Assembly (NCBI RefSeq): GCF_036002945.1
Contig: NZ_CP108529.1
Location: 8,179,001 to 8,243,000 of the forward strand
DNA length: 64,000 nucleotides
Source: Streptomyces sp. NBC_01224
GTDB lineage: Bacteria > Actinomycetota > Actinomycetes > Streptomycetales > Streptomycetaceae
Direction: 5' to 3'
In this document: positions 1 through 9,121 of the stretch, in pieces
How the letters are laid out: the number at the start of each line of letters is the position of its first letter
Position numbering within the stretch: position 1 is the first letter of the stretch
The notes under the pieces: generated by a model
Database searches by the model: none
Seen by the model: only the letters and a program-made list of their open reading frames with translations
What the model was told of the DNA's origin: nothing
Made by a program: the position numbers and the translations under genes

Positions 1-831
1 TGTGCCGGTCTTCCCCAGCCGGTCAAGGAGCTGCCAGCACTGTGCGACGAGCCGGCGTGCCTCGGTTCCCGGCCAGGGCTGGGGGAGCAGTTCGGGCGGC
101 AGAAGAGGATCGGGCTCCATGGCACGGGTGAATTCGGCGGCCAGTTCGACCGCGATGGTCAGCTGCTGGGGCGAGGAGAGACCGGCCTCGTCCTGGAGTT
201 GGCGCAGGCGCGGCTCGGCCACGGAGGCGAGTTGCCGGTAGCGATCGGCGATCTCTTCCTGCGGCCACAGGGTGCGGGCAAGCGCGGCCGGATCGCGCAC
301 ATCGCCCTGGCGCAGGTCGTCGGTGGTAAGAAGGGTGAGGCGGTCGTGGATGCCAAGCTGGCGAGCCTCGTCCTCGACGTAGGGTTCCCATGCGTTGGCG
401 CTGACGTAGAGGCCGCCTTGGACGGGGGCGCCACCGAGCCGGGTGAGAACGGTGCGCAGGGTGTCGCGCGCCGTACGAGTGTCTTCGGGTACAGCGAATG
501 CGACCAGGTGCCAGATGCCGTCCCAAGGGGCGAGGCCTGTGTCCTGCCGGAAAGCGTGCGCGACGAACTCGACGTCCGGCCCCAGGGCCTGCGCGGTGGC
601 GCCGGTCGTCCGTAGCAGTGCTTTGCGCCCTCTGCCTTCCTGGACGAAGCGCCCCTCTGCTACCAGCCGCTTGATGCACAGACGTACCTGCTGGTCGGTC
701 ATGCCGAGCAGATCGGCAGCGGCGTAGAGCTCGCCGGCGTCGACCGTGTGGTCGGTACGGATCAGCGCCTCGACGAGCATTCGGGTGGGGACCTGGACAG
801 GTGCTGTTGGCTTGTGGAGCGAGTCAGTCAT
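1..831 (-). CDS. PaaX-family transcriptional regulator, C-terminus cut by the window edge
   Basis: The reading frame opens at the ATG at 831 and stays open to the window edge, giving 277 codons without a stop. The N-terminal part (about residues 18-60) reads as a winged helix-turn-helix (LVEALIRTDHTVDAGELYAA, then a TDQQVRLCIKRL recognition helix). The middle has GIWHLVAFAVPED, and the end has the DPLLPPELLP...WPG segment characteristic of PaaX-like repressors. Family knowledge: PaaX represses phenylacetate catabolism, but this family is diverse in actinobacteria and the target here is unknown. The frame also continues upstream, with no stop, through a GNAT-like remnant. The ATG at 831 is chosen because homology to PaaX begins there. 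Confidence 0.8.
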   Translation of the reverse strand, partial: MTDSLHKPTAPVQVPTRMLVEALIRTDHTVDAGELYAAADLLGMTDQQVRLCIKRLVAEGRFVQEGRGRKALLRTTGATAQALGPDVEFVAHAFRQDTGLAPWDGIWHLVAFAVPEDTRTARDTLRTVLTRLGGAPVQGGLYVSANAWEPYVEDEARQLGIHDRLTLLTTDDLRQGDVRDPAALARTLWPQEEIADRYRQLASVAEPRLRQLQDEAGLSSPQQLTIAVELAAEFTRAMEPDPLLPPELLPQPWPGTEARRLVAQCWQLLDRLGKTGT

Positions 832-837
832 GAAGTG

Positions 838-1080
838 GCGGGCCTTTCTGGTACGTCCAAGGGCGCGGCGTATCGTGGTGACCGAACCGCACCCCAGCAG
901 GTCGCGCGGCCGGGATGTGCGCTCGGTGTACACGGGACGGTATCCGTGCCGCTCGTACATTGTCCTGGCGCGGGGGTTCACGCCGACGTCCAGCCCGATA
1001 TCCCGGCAGCAGCGCTCCCTCACGAGGGCGAGCCGAGCGCGGCGGGGAGCGGCACCCCGCCACGCCCGTCGCGCCTGTCG
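838..1080 (-). pseudogene. GNAT acetyltransferase C-terminal remnant
   Basis: In the frame leading into the PaaX gene, the translation contains DVGVNPRARTMYERHGYRPV. This is the typical last alpha/beta unit of a GNAT acetyltransferase (N-x-x-A-x-x-x-Y-E-x-x-G-Y). Nothing upstream supplies the acetyl-CoA-binding part, and the frame runs back without a stop to the end of the neighbouring hydrolase gene. I read it as the tail of a lost acetyltransferase. It could alternatively be an N-terminal extension of the regulator, which seems unlikely. Confidence 0.45.
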
Positions 1081-1179
1081 GAGGCGGGGTACAAGCACCC
1101 GGGGTACCGAGGTGGGCGGCTCACGCCCCGCGGTGCCGAGGGAGCTCCCCTCTCGCTCGAACCGGGCGTGGTTCGGGAC

Positions 1180-2034
1180 CTATGGGCTGTCCCAGAACGA
1201 GCCGAGCATGACGGCGAGCTCGTCGACGCGCTCGATCTGCGGCATGTGGCCGGTTCGGGAGAACAGGTGGGTGCGTGCCCGGGGGAGAGCGGACGCGGCG
1301 TTCACGAGATGGGTGGCAGGCAGGATCCTGTCGTGGGTGCCCCAGACAACGAGCGTGGGGATGTCGAGTGCCGAGACCTCTGTGAGCAGCTCCTTGCGCC
1401 AGCCGCGGTGTACGCCACGCCACGAACCGAGGGCATGGGACTGGCGCCGGAACGTCCGTGCCGCCCCCTCGCGACGGGAGAGAGCGAGTGCCAGGGCGAC
1501 CCGTTCGGGCGTGGCGAAGGCCGGGTCGTAGAAGATGGAGCGCTCAGACAGCAGCGCGCTGTCCGTATGGGGACGCAGAAGTAGCCGCCAGAGCAGCGGA
1601 AGGTCGAGGATGCGCAGGGTCCAGGTGACGTCGCGGCCGAACCCTGCGCTGTTGAGCAGTGCCAATGACGCCACCCGTGCGGGGGCACCGGCGGCGAGCC
1701 GCATCGCGACGGCGCCACCCAGCGAATTGCCCACCACATGCGCGCCCAGGGGAACCCCGAGCGCGTCCAGGGTCCCTTCGACGTGCTGGGCCAGTGATGC
1801 GAGGCGGCAGTCCGGCAGGGCTTGGGACTGCCCGAAGCCCGCGAGGTCGATGGCGATCAGCTGGTACGCGCTCAGAGCGGCCCGCAGCGGCTCCCAGTCC
1901 TCCAGGCTGCGGCCCAGTCCGTGCAGCAGGATCACGGGCGGGCCGGTGCCCGTCGCGGCGTAACGGACGCGAAACCCCCCGACCTCGACGAATTCCGCTG
2001 TCTGCACGCCGACTCCTGGTTCCAGTGATTGCAC
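1180..2034 (-). CDS. Alpha/beta-fold hydrolase
   Basis: This 284-residue protein has the full signature of a soluble alpha/beta hydrolase: an HGLGRSLEDW oxyanion-loop segment, the nucleophile elbow GNSLGG (Ser near residue 103), an acid-bearing strand VVWGTHDRILP and a late histidine in RTGHMPQIE. Substrate cannot be inferred; relatives include esterases, C-C hydrolases and haloperoxidase-like enzymes. It starts 16 bases after the stop of the saccharopine-dehydrogenase-like gene on the same strand, so the two are very likely one transcript. Confidence 0.85.
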   Translation of the reverse strand: MQSLEPGVGVQTAEFVEVGGFRVRYAATGTGPPVILLHGLGRSLEDWEPLRAALSAYQLIAIDLAGFGQSQALPDCRLASLAQHVEGTLDALGVPLGAHVVGNSLGGAVAMRLAAGAPARVASLALLNSAGFGRDVTWTLRILDLPLLWRLLLRPHTDSALLSERSIFYDPAFATPERVALALALSRREGAARTFRRQSHALGSWRGVHRGWRKELLTEVSALDIPTLVVWGTHDRILPATHLVNAASALPRARTHLFSRTGHMPQIERVDELAVMLGSFWDSP

Positions 2035-2050
2035 CGGGCATCTCCTCGTT

Positions 2051-3274
2051 TCAGCGGGTCGGGGTGACGTCGGTGATCACGCAGTTGCTGGGGTGGTGGT
2101 CGTCGGGGGTGTGGGGTAGGTGGCGGGACAGGTCGAGGAAGAATCGTTCGGGTTCGATGACGGTCTCGGGCGGGTGGACACCGGGTCGGCCGCCGGTGCC
2201 GTTGAGAAGTTGGGCGAGCCCCAGGGCCAGGGGGATTCCGGTCGCCTCTGCCATGTCGTCGATCAGCGCGTTCATACCGGTCGTCTCGGCAAGGCGGGAC
2301 AGGACGGTGACCGGCAGGCCGTCGCGGGTACCCGTGGCTGCGGCGAAGAACGGCGGCAGCGACCGGGGGCCCTTGAGGCCCATGGCGCCTGCCGCGGCCC
2401 GCAGGCCGCGAGAAATTGAGGGTTTGGCCAGGTCGGCGGCGGCGGTTTCGTTGGTGAGTTTGCCGGCGTCGATATCGCGGCGCAGGACGTCCAGGTAGGC
2501 CAGTGTGCCGGGAGTGATGACCATGAGGTTGGCGGCCTCGCCGGTCGGGCGGAAGCTGCGGTGGAGGGTGACCGGCTCGGGATGGCCGACGGTGTACGCC
2601 GTTCCGGAGTGCTCGGGGGAGAGGGCCAGAGTGACCGGAAGGAGCGGCCGTCGGTGTACGAGCTGTCCGTCGCTGACGACGGCCACCTTTCCGCTGATCT
2701 GCTCCATCCAGTGCACGGCGGCAGCACTGGGCTGCCCGTCGGGGTCGAGCAGCTGCTCGTCGTCCTGGTCACCGCCGGACACGTCGACGGGCCACGCGGT
2801 GTACAGGTCCTGGACGTGGTCCAGCTGCTGGACGGCACGTGCGGCCAGCAGGTTGCTGACCCCGGGGCTGGCGCCCATGCCCACCACCGCACAGACGCCG
2901 GCGGCCCGTGCTTCCTTGTCCAGGCCGAGCATCCGCAGGGTCGGCTCCCAGTCGTCGCAGATGTCCAGGTAGTGCGTACCGGTCGCGATCGCGGCACGCA
3001 GCACGATAAGGCCGAAGCGGTAGTACGGGCCGACGGTGTTGAGCACGACGTCGGCGTCGGCCAGTGCGGCCCGAAGGGCGGAGTCGTCGGTCACGTCCAC
3101 CTGTAGGGCCCGCATGGATGCACCACCGGTAACGGCGAGGCGGCGTACCAGCCTCTGGGCCGCTTCAAGGCGTTTGTCGGCCACGACGATCTCGGTTACC
3201 TCAGGCAGCCCGGCCGCCACCCGCACCGCCACCGCCCCCATCGCACCGGGTCCGCCTAGTGCCAGGATCCTCAT
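2051..3274 (-). CDS. Saccharopine dehydrogenase-like NAD(P)-binding protein
   Basis: The 407-residue product begins directly with a Rossmann nucleotide-binding loop (LGGPGAMG, residues 6-13). It continues with the saccharopine-dehydrogenase N-terminal pattern: ADADVVLNTVGPYYRFG, then GTHYLDICDDW and VVGMGASPGVSNLLA. The family includes saccharopine reductases and carboxynorspermidine synthase-like proteins, and many actinobacterial members have no assigned substrate. It is first in a two-gene minus-strand operon with the alpha/beta hydrolase. A divergent GNAT gene shares its upstream region, which contains a paired palindrome. Confidence 0.85.
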   Translation of the reverse strand: MRILALGGPGAMGAVAVRVAAGLPEVTEIVVADKRLEAAQRLVRRLAVTGGASMRALQVDVTDDSALRAALADADVVLNTVGPYYRFGLIVLRAAIATGTHYLDICDDWEPTLRMLGLDKEARAAGVCAVVGMGASPGVSNLLAARAVQQLDHVQDLYTAWPVDVSGGDQDDEQLLDPDGQPSAAAVHWMEQISGKVAVVSDGQLVHRRPLLPVTLALSPEHSGTAYTVGHPEPVTLHRSFRPTGEAANLMVITPGTLAYLDVLRRDIDAGKLTNETAAADLAKPSISRGLRAAAGAMGLKGPRSLPPFFAAATGTRDGLPVTVLSRLAETTGMNALIDDMAEATGIPLALGLAQLLNGTGGRPGVHPPETVIEPERFFLDLSRHLPHTPDDHHPSNCVITDVTPTR

Positions 3275-3297
3275 TCGTTCATCCTCTCTAGTCCGTT

Positions 3298-3324
3298 ACG
3301 ATCGAAAACTATACGATCGGTTTT
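3298..3324. promoter_or_regulatory. Paired CGATCG palindromes in a divergent promoter region
   Basis: Two CGATCG hexamers (3299-3304 and 3314-3319) lie 15 bases apart. An inverted AAAAC/GTTTT pair (3305-3309 and 3320-3324) is interleaved with them. The region is the only AT-rich patch between the divergent saccharopine-dehydrogenase-like and GNAT genes. It looks like an operator for a dimeric repressor of TetR or MarR type. No repressor gene lies adjacent, so the binding protein is unknown. Confidence 0.4.
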
Positions 3325-3355
3325 GAATCGAGCAAGTGTTGATGAAGGAGGAATC

Positions 3356-3982
3356 ATGACCGACCCACAGTTCCCGGACACAGCTCCGCACGGGCCGGAG
3401 ATCGACGACTGCCCGCCCGTGGATGCCTGCGCACGTGTGCTGGCCGACGCTTTTGCCCGCGAGTCGGCGACCTCCTGGATCTGCGGCAATTCATCCGCCG
3501 TAAGGGAGAACTGGTTCGACGCCAACCTGCGCGCCCAGGCAACCCTTCCGGGATCCCGCCGCTACACCCTGGCCGGGCACGGCGGCCGCCCCATCGCGGC
3601 CGCCGTCCTCACCCCGCCCAGGGCGCCAATCTCACCTGCCGCGCAGGCGCAGTGGGCGGCCCGTACGCTCGCGCGTTGCGGTCCCCGGTCCGTGCAGCGG
3701 ACCCTGCGCTATCTGCACCTGACCGAAGCCGGTGCGCCCGAGAGTGCCTGGACGCTGGAGTTCATCGGGGTTGTTCCCGGCGCCGCGGGCCGCGGGGCGG
3801 GGCGGCGTCTCCTCGACCGTCTGCTGGCCGACACACCAGCCACGGCCGGGGTCTTCCTCACCACCGCAGACCCCGGAAATGTGGCGCTCTATCAGCACTT
3901 CGGGTTCGTCACCCTGAGGCACTTGTCCGTCGGACCACTGAATGTCGCGACCATGTTGAGAAGGCGGACAAGCAGTCCGTAG
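3356..3982 (+). CDS. GNAT-family N-acetyltransferase
   Basis: The start at 3356 is preceded by an excellent ribosome site (GAAGGAGG, 3344-3352), so an upstream in-frame ATG at 3323 is not used here. The 208-residue product has the acetyl-CoA loop region EFIGVVPGAAGRGAGRRLLD, followed by a DPGNVALYQHFGF segment. Both are standard GNAT motifs A and B. The N-terminal half resembles single-domain actinobacterial GNATs that act on small molecules, but the substrate is unknown. It is transcribed divergently from the saccharopine-dehydrogenase-like operon. Confidence 0.85.
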   Translation: MTDPQFPDTAPHGPEIDDCPPVDACARVLADAFARESATSWICGNSSAVRENWFDANLRAQATLPGSRRYTLAGHGGRPIAAAVLTPPRAPISPAAQAQWAARTLARCGPRSVQRTLRYLHLTEAGAPESAWTLEFIGVVPGAAGRGAGRRLLDRLLADTPATAGVFLTTADPGNVALYQHFGFVTLRHLSVGPLNVATMLRRRTSSP

Positions 3983-4822
3983 CCACGGGCGGCCCCGTGC
4001 GAATGCGTCGCCCTCCTCCCATGGGCTGCGCTCAGACCTGGGCGTCGCGACCGCACTCGGAATGCCACAAGTCCGGGCCGGTCCACCGACAGCAAAGTGA
4101 TGGTCCGCGATCGAGGAGAACAGCAGCTCCTTCGGCCGGAGCGTGAACTCTTCCATGCCCCCGCACTGTCGGCTGTCGCGCAGCGTGTCCGCACCGGAGA
4201 GGCTATGCGCAGCTCCGGCCGGCGCCCGGTCGGCCACCTTCGTCGGCGCTCCACCGGACGTGGCGCGCTTCGCCAGGACGAGAACAACCGAACACTGCCG
4301 CCTGCGTATGTGACCGTCCGTCGAACCACGGCATACTCCGGGATCACGAGACGGTCAGCGCACTGAGTTCCGGAGCACCGCCGTGGCAACATGCCGCCCC
4401 GCACCCGCTGTCCACACTCCTTGGCGCCGCGTTCCCGCACACCGCTGGTGAGTGCTGTCGCATTACGGCCGAGGCCACGGTCACCGATGCGAAGTCCATG
4501 CGTCGGCCGTGAGCCGGCCCCGCGCAGGGCCGGCTCCCGTTCCCCGAGGCACCCCGGTCTGCTTCCCGGTTGCAGGTCCTCGGCTTCCGCGGGCATGCAG
4601 CGACTCGATGACCTGGACGGTTGCGGCCAAGTCGATCCGCAGGACCACCGAGACCGGTTCGGACAACTTCACCGACTCCGAGAAGTTCCCGGACACCAAC
4701 CCGCTCAGGCTGCGCGACCGCGCTGCCGAGGGCCACCACCGAGCTGCGGATCGCCGCCATCGATGCGGCGGCCCGGCACGCACCGGCCACTGTCTCACCC
4801 CACTCCGCTATGAGGTAAATCC
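3983..4822. other. Long stretch with no recognisable gene
   Basis: Several GC-rich open frames exist on both strands, but none has a plausible ribosome site, a recognisable motif or consistent codon bias. No clear hairpin terminator was seen behind the GNAT gene. The stretch may contain the worn remains of an older gene. Confidence 0.4.
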
Positions 4823-7129
4823 GTGCAGGTCCTGACCACGATGCGCAGACGAGTGCCGGCCCTGGCCGCCTTCCTGCTGCTGCTCCTCACCGGTATCGCG
4901 GCCATGCTGCCGCTGCGTATATCCGAGCCCCGGCCGGCCGCCGCCTCAACTGGCGACTTCTCGGCGGCCCGTGCGGTCGCACGGCTCGACGCAATCGCGA
5001 AGGTCCCGCACCCGACGGGTTCGGCCGCACAGTCGGACGTACGGGAGTATCTCGTCGGTGAGCTGCGAAGGCTGGGGCTGAGGCCCGAGATCCAGACCCG
5101 GGTCGCCCCTTCCAACGCCGACGACAGCCCAGCCATCGTCGGGTCCGTCTCCAACGTCCACACCACGATCCCCGGCAAGAAGTCCACCGGCCGGGTCCTC
5201 CTCGTCGCCCACTACGACTCCGTGCCGATCGCCCCGGGCGCCGGCGACGACGGCTCCAACGTCGCCGCGATCCTCGAAATCGCCCGCGCTCTCAAGGCCG
5301 GAGCGCAGCCCCCCAACGACATCGAGCTCCTCTTCACCGACGGCGAGGAGCACGGGCTGCTCGGCGCGCGAGCTTTCGTCGACGCGGAGGCCAGAACGCC
5401 CCGGGCCGCCGCTCCCCAGCAGACCGTCGTGCTGAACATGGAGGGCCGGGGCACCTCCGGGCCCGTCATGATGTTCCAGAAGGCGGGCACCGGTCTCACC
5501 TCCGCCGTGCGGGCTTCCGGTGCGGTCACCACGTCGTTCTCCGCCGCGATCTACGAACTGCTGCCCAACGACACCGACCTGACAGTCTTCGACGAGGCAG
5601 GCATGCGGGGTCTCAATTTCGCCTTCATGGACGGCTCCGCGCACTACCACACCGGCCACGACAGCATCGCCCGGCTCGATGCCGCGAGCGTGCAGGATAT
5701 GGGAGACGCGGCGCTCGGAGCCGTCCGTCAGCTCGGCTGGGCGGACCTCTCGCAGACCGGTTCGGACGCCACATACTTCTCCCTGTTCGGCACGGTCATG
5801 TCGTACCCGGCATGGCTGAACCTGCCGCTCGCCATGGCCGCCGTTCTGGGCGTGCCCCTACTGCTGTGGCTCGGCCGACATCGTGGGCTGTCCCTCGGCG
5901 GCGCCGGACGGGCCGCCATGACCTTCCCGCTCACGCTCATCGGTGCGGCGGTCATCGGCCTGGCCGGGTGGTGGGCACTGAGCCTGGCCCGACCGGACTT
6001 CGCGCTCAGCGAGGGCAGTGTCTACCACCTCGGCCGATACGCGTTGGGCGGAGCGTTGCTGCTCCTAGTGCTGCTCGTCGCCTGGTACCGCTGGGCCCGT
6101 CGCAAGGCGTCGCCGCTGGACATGGTGATGGGTGTGCTCGGCTGTTTCGCGATGCTCGCCGTGGTCTGCGCGGTGTTCCTGCCCGGGGGCGCCTACCTCT
6201 TCACCTGGCCGGCGCTGATCGGACTGGCAGTCGTCGCGGTGACGCTGCGGTTCACGCCTGCGGAATCCCCGTGGCGTGCGGTGGCCGGAGCGGTGGCCGC
6301 AGTACCCGCTGTGGCACTCGTCCTGCCGGTCGTGCTCCTGCTGCTGCCCGCCCTGGGGCTGTCGCTCATAGCCGCCCCGCTGGTCCTCGCGGCGCTGCTC
6401 GGAGCTGTGCTGCTGAGCCTCCTGGAGCCGCTTCCCTCACGTCGGACGTTCACCGTCGGCATCCTCGCGACGGCGGTGGCAGGTGTGGGCACGCTGGGCG
6501 TGGGTACCGCACTCGACGGCTACAGCGCCGACGAACCTCGGCCGGTCAGCCTCGGGTACGCCCTGGAGTCCGACACGGGCAAGGCCACCTGGGTCAGCCT
6601 CGGCGACACCTCCCAGCCCGCCGTCGGCAAGCTCCTCACCGGTGAGCCGGCTCGCTATGACGACCGCATCCCTTCGCTGGGCGATGTCGTGCTCGCGAAT
6701 GGACCGGCCAAGGCTGTCCCCCTGGACACACCGCGTACCGCGAACGTCTCAAGCACCGAGGCCGACGGCGTACGTACGGTCCGGGTCCGTATCCAGGGGC
6801 CTGCCGACGCCCACACCATCGCCGTACACGCCGACACCCGCGCCCACCAGATCCTCGACGCCACCGTCGAGGGTGCGAAGCTCACCGGCGGACCGAAGCG
6901 ACAGGGGGGCGGCTGGGGCTGGAGTTTCGACTACGCCGCCCCGCCCGCCGAAGGCCTCGACGTCGTCGTCCGCATCCGCGGCAAGGGCCCCCTGCCGATC
7001 CGCGTGGTGTCCACCGCGGTCGGCCTGCCGGGCGGAGCCGGTGCGCCCACTCTGGTCGCGGACCAGAGCTGGGCGAGCTGGCCGTCGGTCGCCGGGCAGA
7101 CCTTCGTCGTACGGACCTTCCGGCTCTGA
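4823..7129 (+). CDS. M28-family membrane-bound aminopeptidase
   Basis: 768 residues, GTG start with a weak GAGG ahead; an ATG six codons downstream is the alternative. A hydrophobic N-terminal helix (about residues 11-30) is followed by an M28 zinc peptidase domain. Visible metal and catalytic residues are LVAHYDS (His130), GAGDDGSN (Asp142), FTDGEEHG (Glu175-Glu176) and a late HYHTGHDS histidine. About eight hydrophobic segments follow (roughly residues 330-560), then a soluble C-terminal domain. This architecture matches the Fxna/ERMP1-like M28 group of actinobacteria. The protease domain is expected outside the membrane and the physiological substrate is unknown. Confidence 0.9.
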   Translation: MQVLTTMRRRVPALAAFLLLLLTGIAAMLPLRISEPRPAAASTGDFSAARAVARLDAIAKVPHPTGSAAQSDVREYLVGELRRLGLRPEIQTRVAPSNADDSPAIVGSVSNVHTTIPGKKSTGRVLLVAHYDSVPIAPGAGDDGSNVAAILEIARALKAGAQPPNDIELLFTDGEEHGLLGARAFVDAEARTPRAAAPQQTVVLNMEGRGTSGPVMMFQKAGTGLTSAVRASGAVTTSFSAAIYELLPNDTDLTVFDEAGMRGLNFAFMDGSAHYHTGHDSIARLDAASVQDMGDAALGAVRQLGWADLSQTGSDATYFSLFGTVMSYPAWLNLPLAMAAVLGVPLLLWLGRHRGLSLGGAGRAAMTFPLTLIGAAVIGLAGWWALSLARPDFALSEGSVYHLGRYALGGALLLLVLLVAWYRWARRKASPLDMVMGVLGCFAMLAVVCAVFLPGGAYLFTWPALIGLAVVAVTLRFTPAESPWRAVAGAVAAVPAVALVLPVVLLLLPALGLSLIAAPLVLAALLGAVLLSLLEPLPSRRTFTVGILATAVAGVGTLGVGTALDGYSADEPRPVSLGYALESDTGKATWVSLGDTSQPAVGKLLTGEPARYDDRIPSLGDVVLANGPAKAVPLDTPRTANVSSTEADGVRTVRVRIQGPADAHTIAVHADTRAHQILDATVEGAKLTGGPKRQGGGWGWSFDYAAPPAEGLDVVVRIRGKGPLPIRVVSTAVGLPGGAGAPTLVADQSWASWPSVAGQTFVVRTFRL

Positions 7130-7310
7130 CCATGTCGCACGAAAGGCCCGCCACGGAGATCCATCCGCTCTTGCGGTCATTGCGACACCCCGGCTCAGGG
7201 AGTCGCAGGAAGACCGTACCGAAGGCCTTCGGCTGTCGACTCTCTGCAGCACGCCAGTGTCCCCAACCGCACTCGACGTAACATTCGTTTGACAGCCCCT
7301 CATGATCCTT

Positions 7311-7337
7311 CCCCGGCCCCGGGCGATGGGGCCGGGG
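7311..7337. terminator. Bidirectional hairpin terminator
   Basis: A perfect 10-base stem (CCCCGGCCCC at 7311-7320, GGGGCCGGGG at 7328-7337) with a 7-base loop lies between the convergent M28 peptidase and GNAT genes, so it can serve both. Confidence 0.65.
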
Positions 7338-7379
7338 CCGGGTATCAAAGAACGATGAATGCGCGAGTTGCCGTCTGGC

Positions 7380-8102
7380 TCAGGCTGCGGAGTCCAGGGA
7401 CACGACGTCCCACTTACCGAACAAGGTCAGTCCGGCCGACTTGGCCAGCACCGAAGAAGCGGCGTTGTCAAGTTGGCACCGGTACTGGGGCTCGTACCCT
7501 AGCCCGGCGGCGTGGCGGCAGATGGCCCGAACAACGCGGCGGGCGTGACCTTGCCCCCGGTGAGACGGCAGGGTCAGCACGCCGAGGTCCGCGACGGTCG
7601 AGTCGTTCCAGGGGTACATACTCGCGGCGCAGACGAGACGCCCGTCGACGAAGGCTCCGAACACGGCCCAGTGGTCCAATTCCACGTACGCATCGTCCAT
7701 GTCCTGTTCCGATGACGAGGCCCGGAAAGCGGCGAAGGCTTCCTCATCCTGCGCGGCCAACTGCCGGATGCCGTTTCCTGTCGCTTCCCGCAGCAGTTCG
7801 CTCTTGTCTTTGTCCAGGTAGGCGAAGAGGTAGTCGGCCCCGTGCAGCGTGATCCCGGCTTGCGCGAGTTTCCGACGGAACATCGTTTCGCTCAGATTCT
7901 CCGTCGGCTTGAGACCGCCCGCAGTAGCCATCGCGGGCGTCAGTGCGACAGAGACCTTCCCGTCGGGAGTCTCCAGCACCATTAGACGACTGTTTTCGCT
8001 CAGGTCGGGGTTGACGGTGACGACGAACGCGTCGTCATGGTGGAGGGCTTCTCCGTGGGCGAAGGGGGAGAGCCAAAGGTCGGTGAATACGGTGGAGAAC
8101 AT
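7380..8102 (-). CDS. GNAT-family acetyltransferase with an extended N-terminal domain
   Basis: I place the start at the ATG at 8102 (MFSTVFTDLW), because the 35 upstream codons of the longer frame have no family character. The 240-residue protein has a poorly conserved N-terminal half. Its C-terminal GNAT domain shows VADLGVLTLPSHRGQGHARRVV (acetyl-CoA loop with RGQGHA) and a closing AKSAGLTLFGKWD. The unusual N-terminal half resembles GNATs with a doubled fold. The substrate is unknown. Confidence 0.75.
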   Translation of the reverse strand: MFSTVFTDLWLSPFAHGEALHHDDAFVVTVNPDLSENSRLMVLETPDGKVSVALTPAMATAGGLKPTENLSETMFRRKLAQAGITLHGADYLFAYLDKDKSELLREATGNGIRQLAAQDEEAFAAFRASSSEQDMDDAYVELDHWAVFGAFVDGRLVCAASMYPWNDSTVADLGVLTLPSHRGQGHARRVVRAICRHAAGLGYEPQYRCQLDNAASSVLAKSAGLTLFGKWDVVSLDSAA

Positions 8103-8369
8103 GCCGGTGCTTTCTGCTCGAGGTGGTCGAGAGGTGTTGATCACACTCGGATCGAGGTTGCGTCGAAGCGGGTCAGCGAAGCCGAGGAAAAGTATCAACC
8201 ATGTCACGATCGTATTTGAATCATGAGATTTGCGCCTCTGGCTTTAGACCGACCGGCAATAGGTGACCGGTGTAGGCCAGAACGGCAGTCAAACTGCTGT
8301 AGGACCAGGACACGTCCGAGCTGCTGGTGTTTCCGCCTCCTGGGAACTGCGGCCCATAGGCTGCGTCAC

Positions 8370-8794
8370 ATGAACGTTCTCTTCATCGCGAGTACGGCGG
8401 TCGTCGTCGCTGACCCGCCGCAGAGCCGCAGACTCTTCATTGACACCCTTGGCCTCCCGCTGGAGGGCGAAGACGACGGCTACTACTTCAGCGGGAGCAT
8501 CCCGGGCAGCAAGCACTTCGGCATGTGGCCGCTCTCGCAGGCAGCCGAGGCGTGCTTTGGCACGCCGGCGTGGCCCGCCGACCGGATGGTCCCCCAGGCA
8601 TCGATCGAGTTCGAGTTCGAGGACGCAGACGCCGTCGCAGCGGCTGGCGGCGAGCTCGAGCGCGCGGGCTTCGACCTGCTGCACCCGGCCCGACCGAGCC
8701 GTGGGGACAGACGGTGACCCGGCTTCTCACGGGCGATGGCTTGATCGTCGGCATCTCCTACGCCCCCTCGCTTCACGACGAAGAAAGTGCCTGA
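8370..8794 (+). pseudogene. VOC/glyoxalase-family protein with a single-base frameshift
   Basis: From the ATG at 8370 the protein reads as a small vicinal-oxygen-chelate protein (MNVLFIASTAVVVADPP ... IEFEFEDADAVAAAGGELE). The frame stops at 8717 with an unnatural end. The expected ending (TEPWGQTVTRLL ... ISYAPSLHDEE) is found in another frame and runs to 8794. One missing base near 8695, between the HPAR and TEPWGQ segments, explains this. It is either a recent frameshift mutation or a sequencing error. VOC proteins of this type are often resistance- or metabolism-related, and no substrate can be named. Confidence 0.75.
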
Positions 8795-9121
8795 GCTTCG
8801 AGTTCTAAATGCCCCGCATATAGCGGGTTCAGCGCTGGGACGGCTCGGTGACCAGGCCCAGGCGCTGGCCAAGGACGACCGGCCAAATATGGATCACTTG
8901 AGTCTGCGGGTGGTGGGTCGGCCGTCCCATCGGTAGCGCTTGGTCGCGCGTCGGCTGAGCCGTCCGGCGGCGAGGGCGATGTTCACGAGTACGGGAGGCG
9001 CTCCGAACCGAGCCCCGTTTTACCGGCGATGGGGCCTGTTCCCCGAAGCTGCCGTGAACCGACAAAAACCTCAGCGTGATGCTCCTGGGAACTTGCCGTC
9101 TGGCCAGATCGTTTAATTGAC
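8795..9121. other. Intergenic stretch, no supported gene
   Basis: A short minus-strand frame (about 8905-9025) ends in RRATKRYRWDGRPTTRRLK and could be a residual C-terminus, but I cannot match it to a family. Nothing else is supported. Confidence 0.3.
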
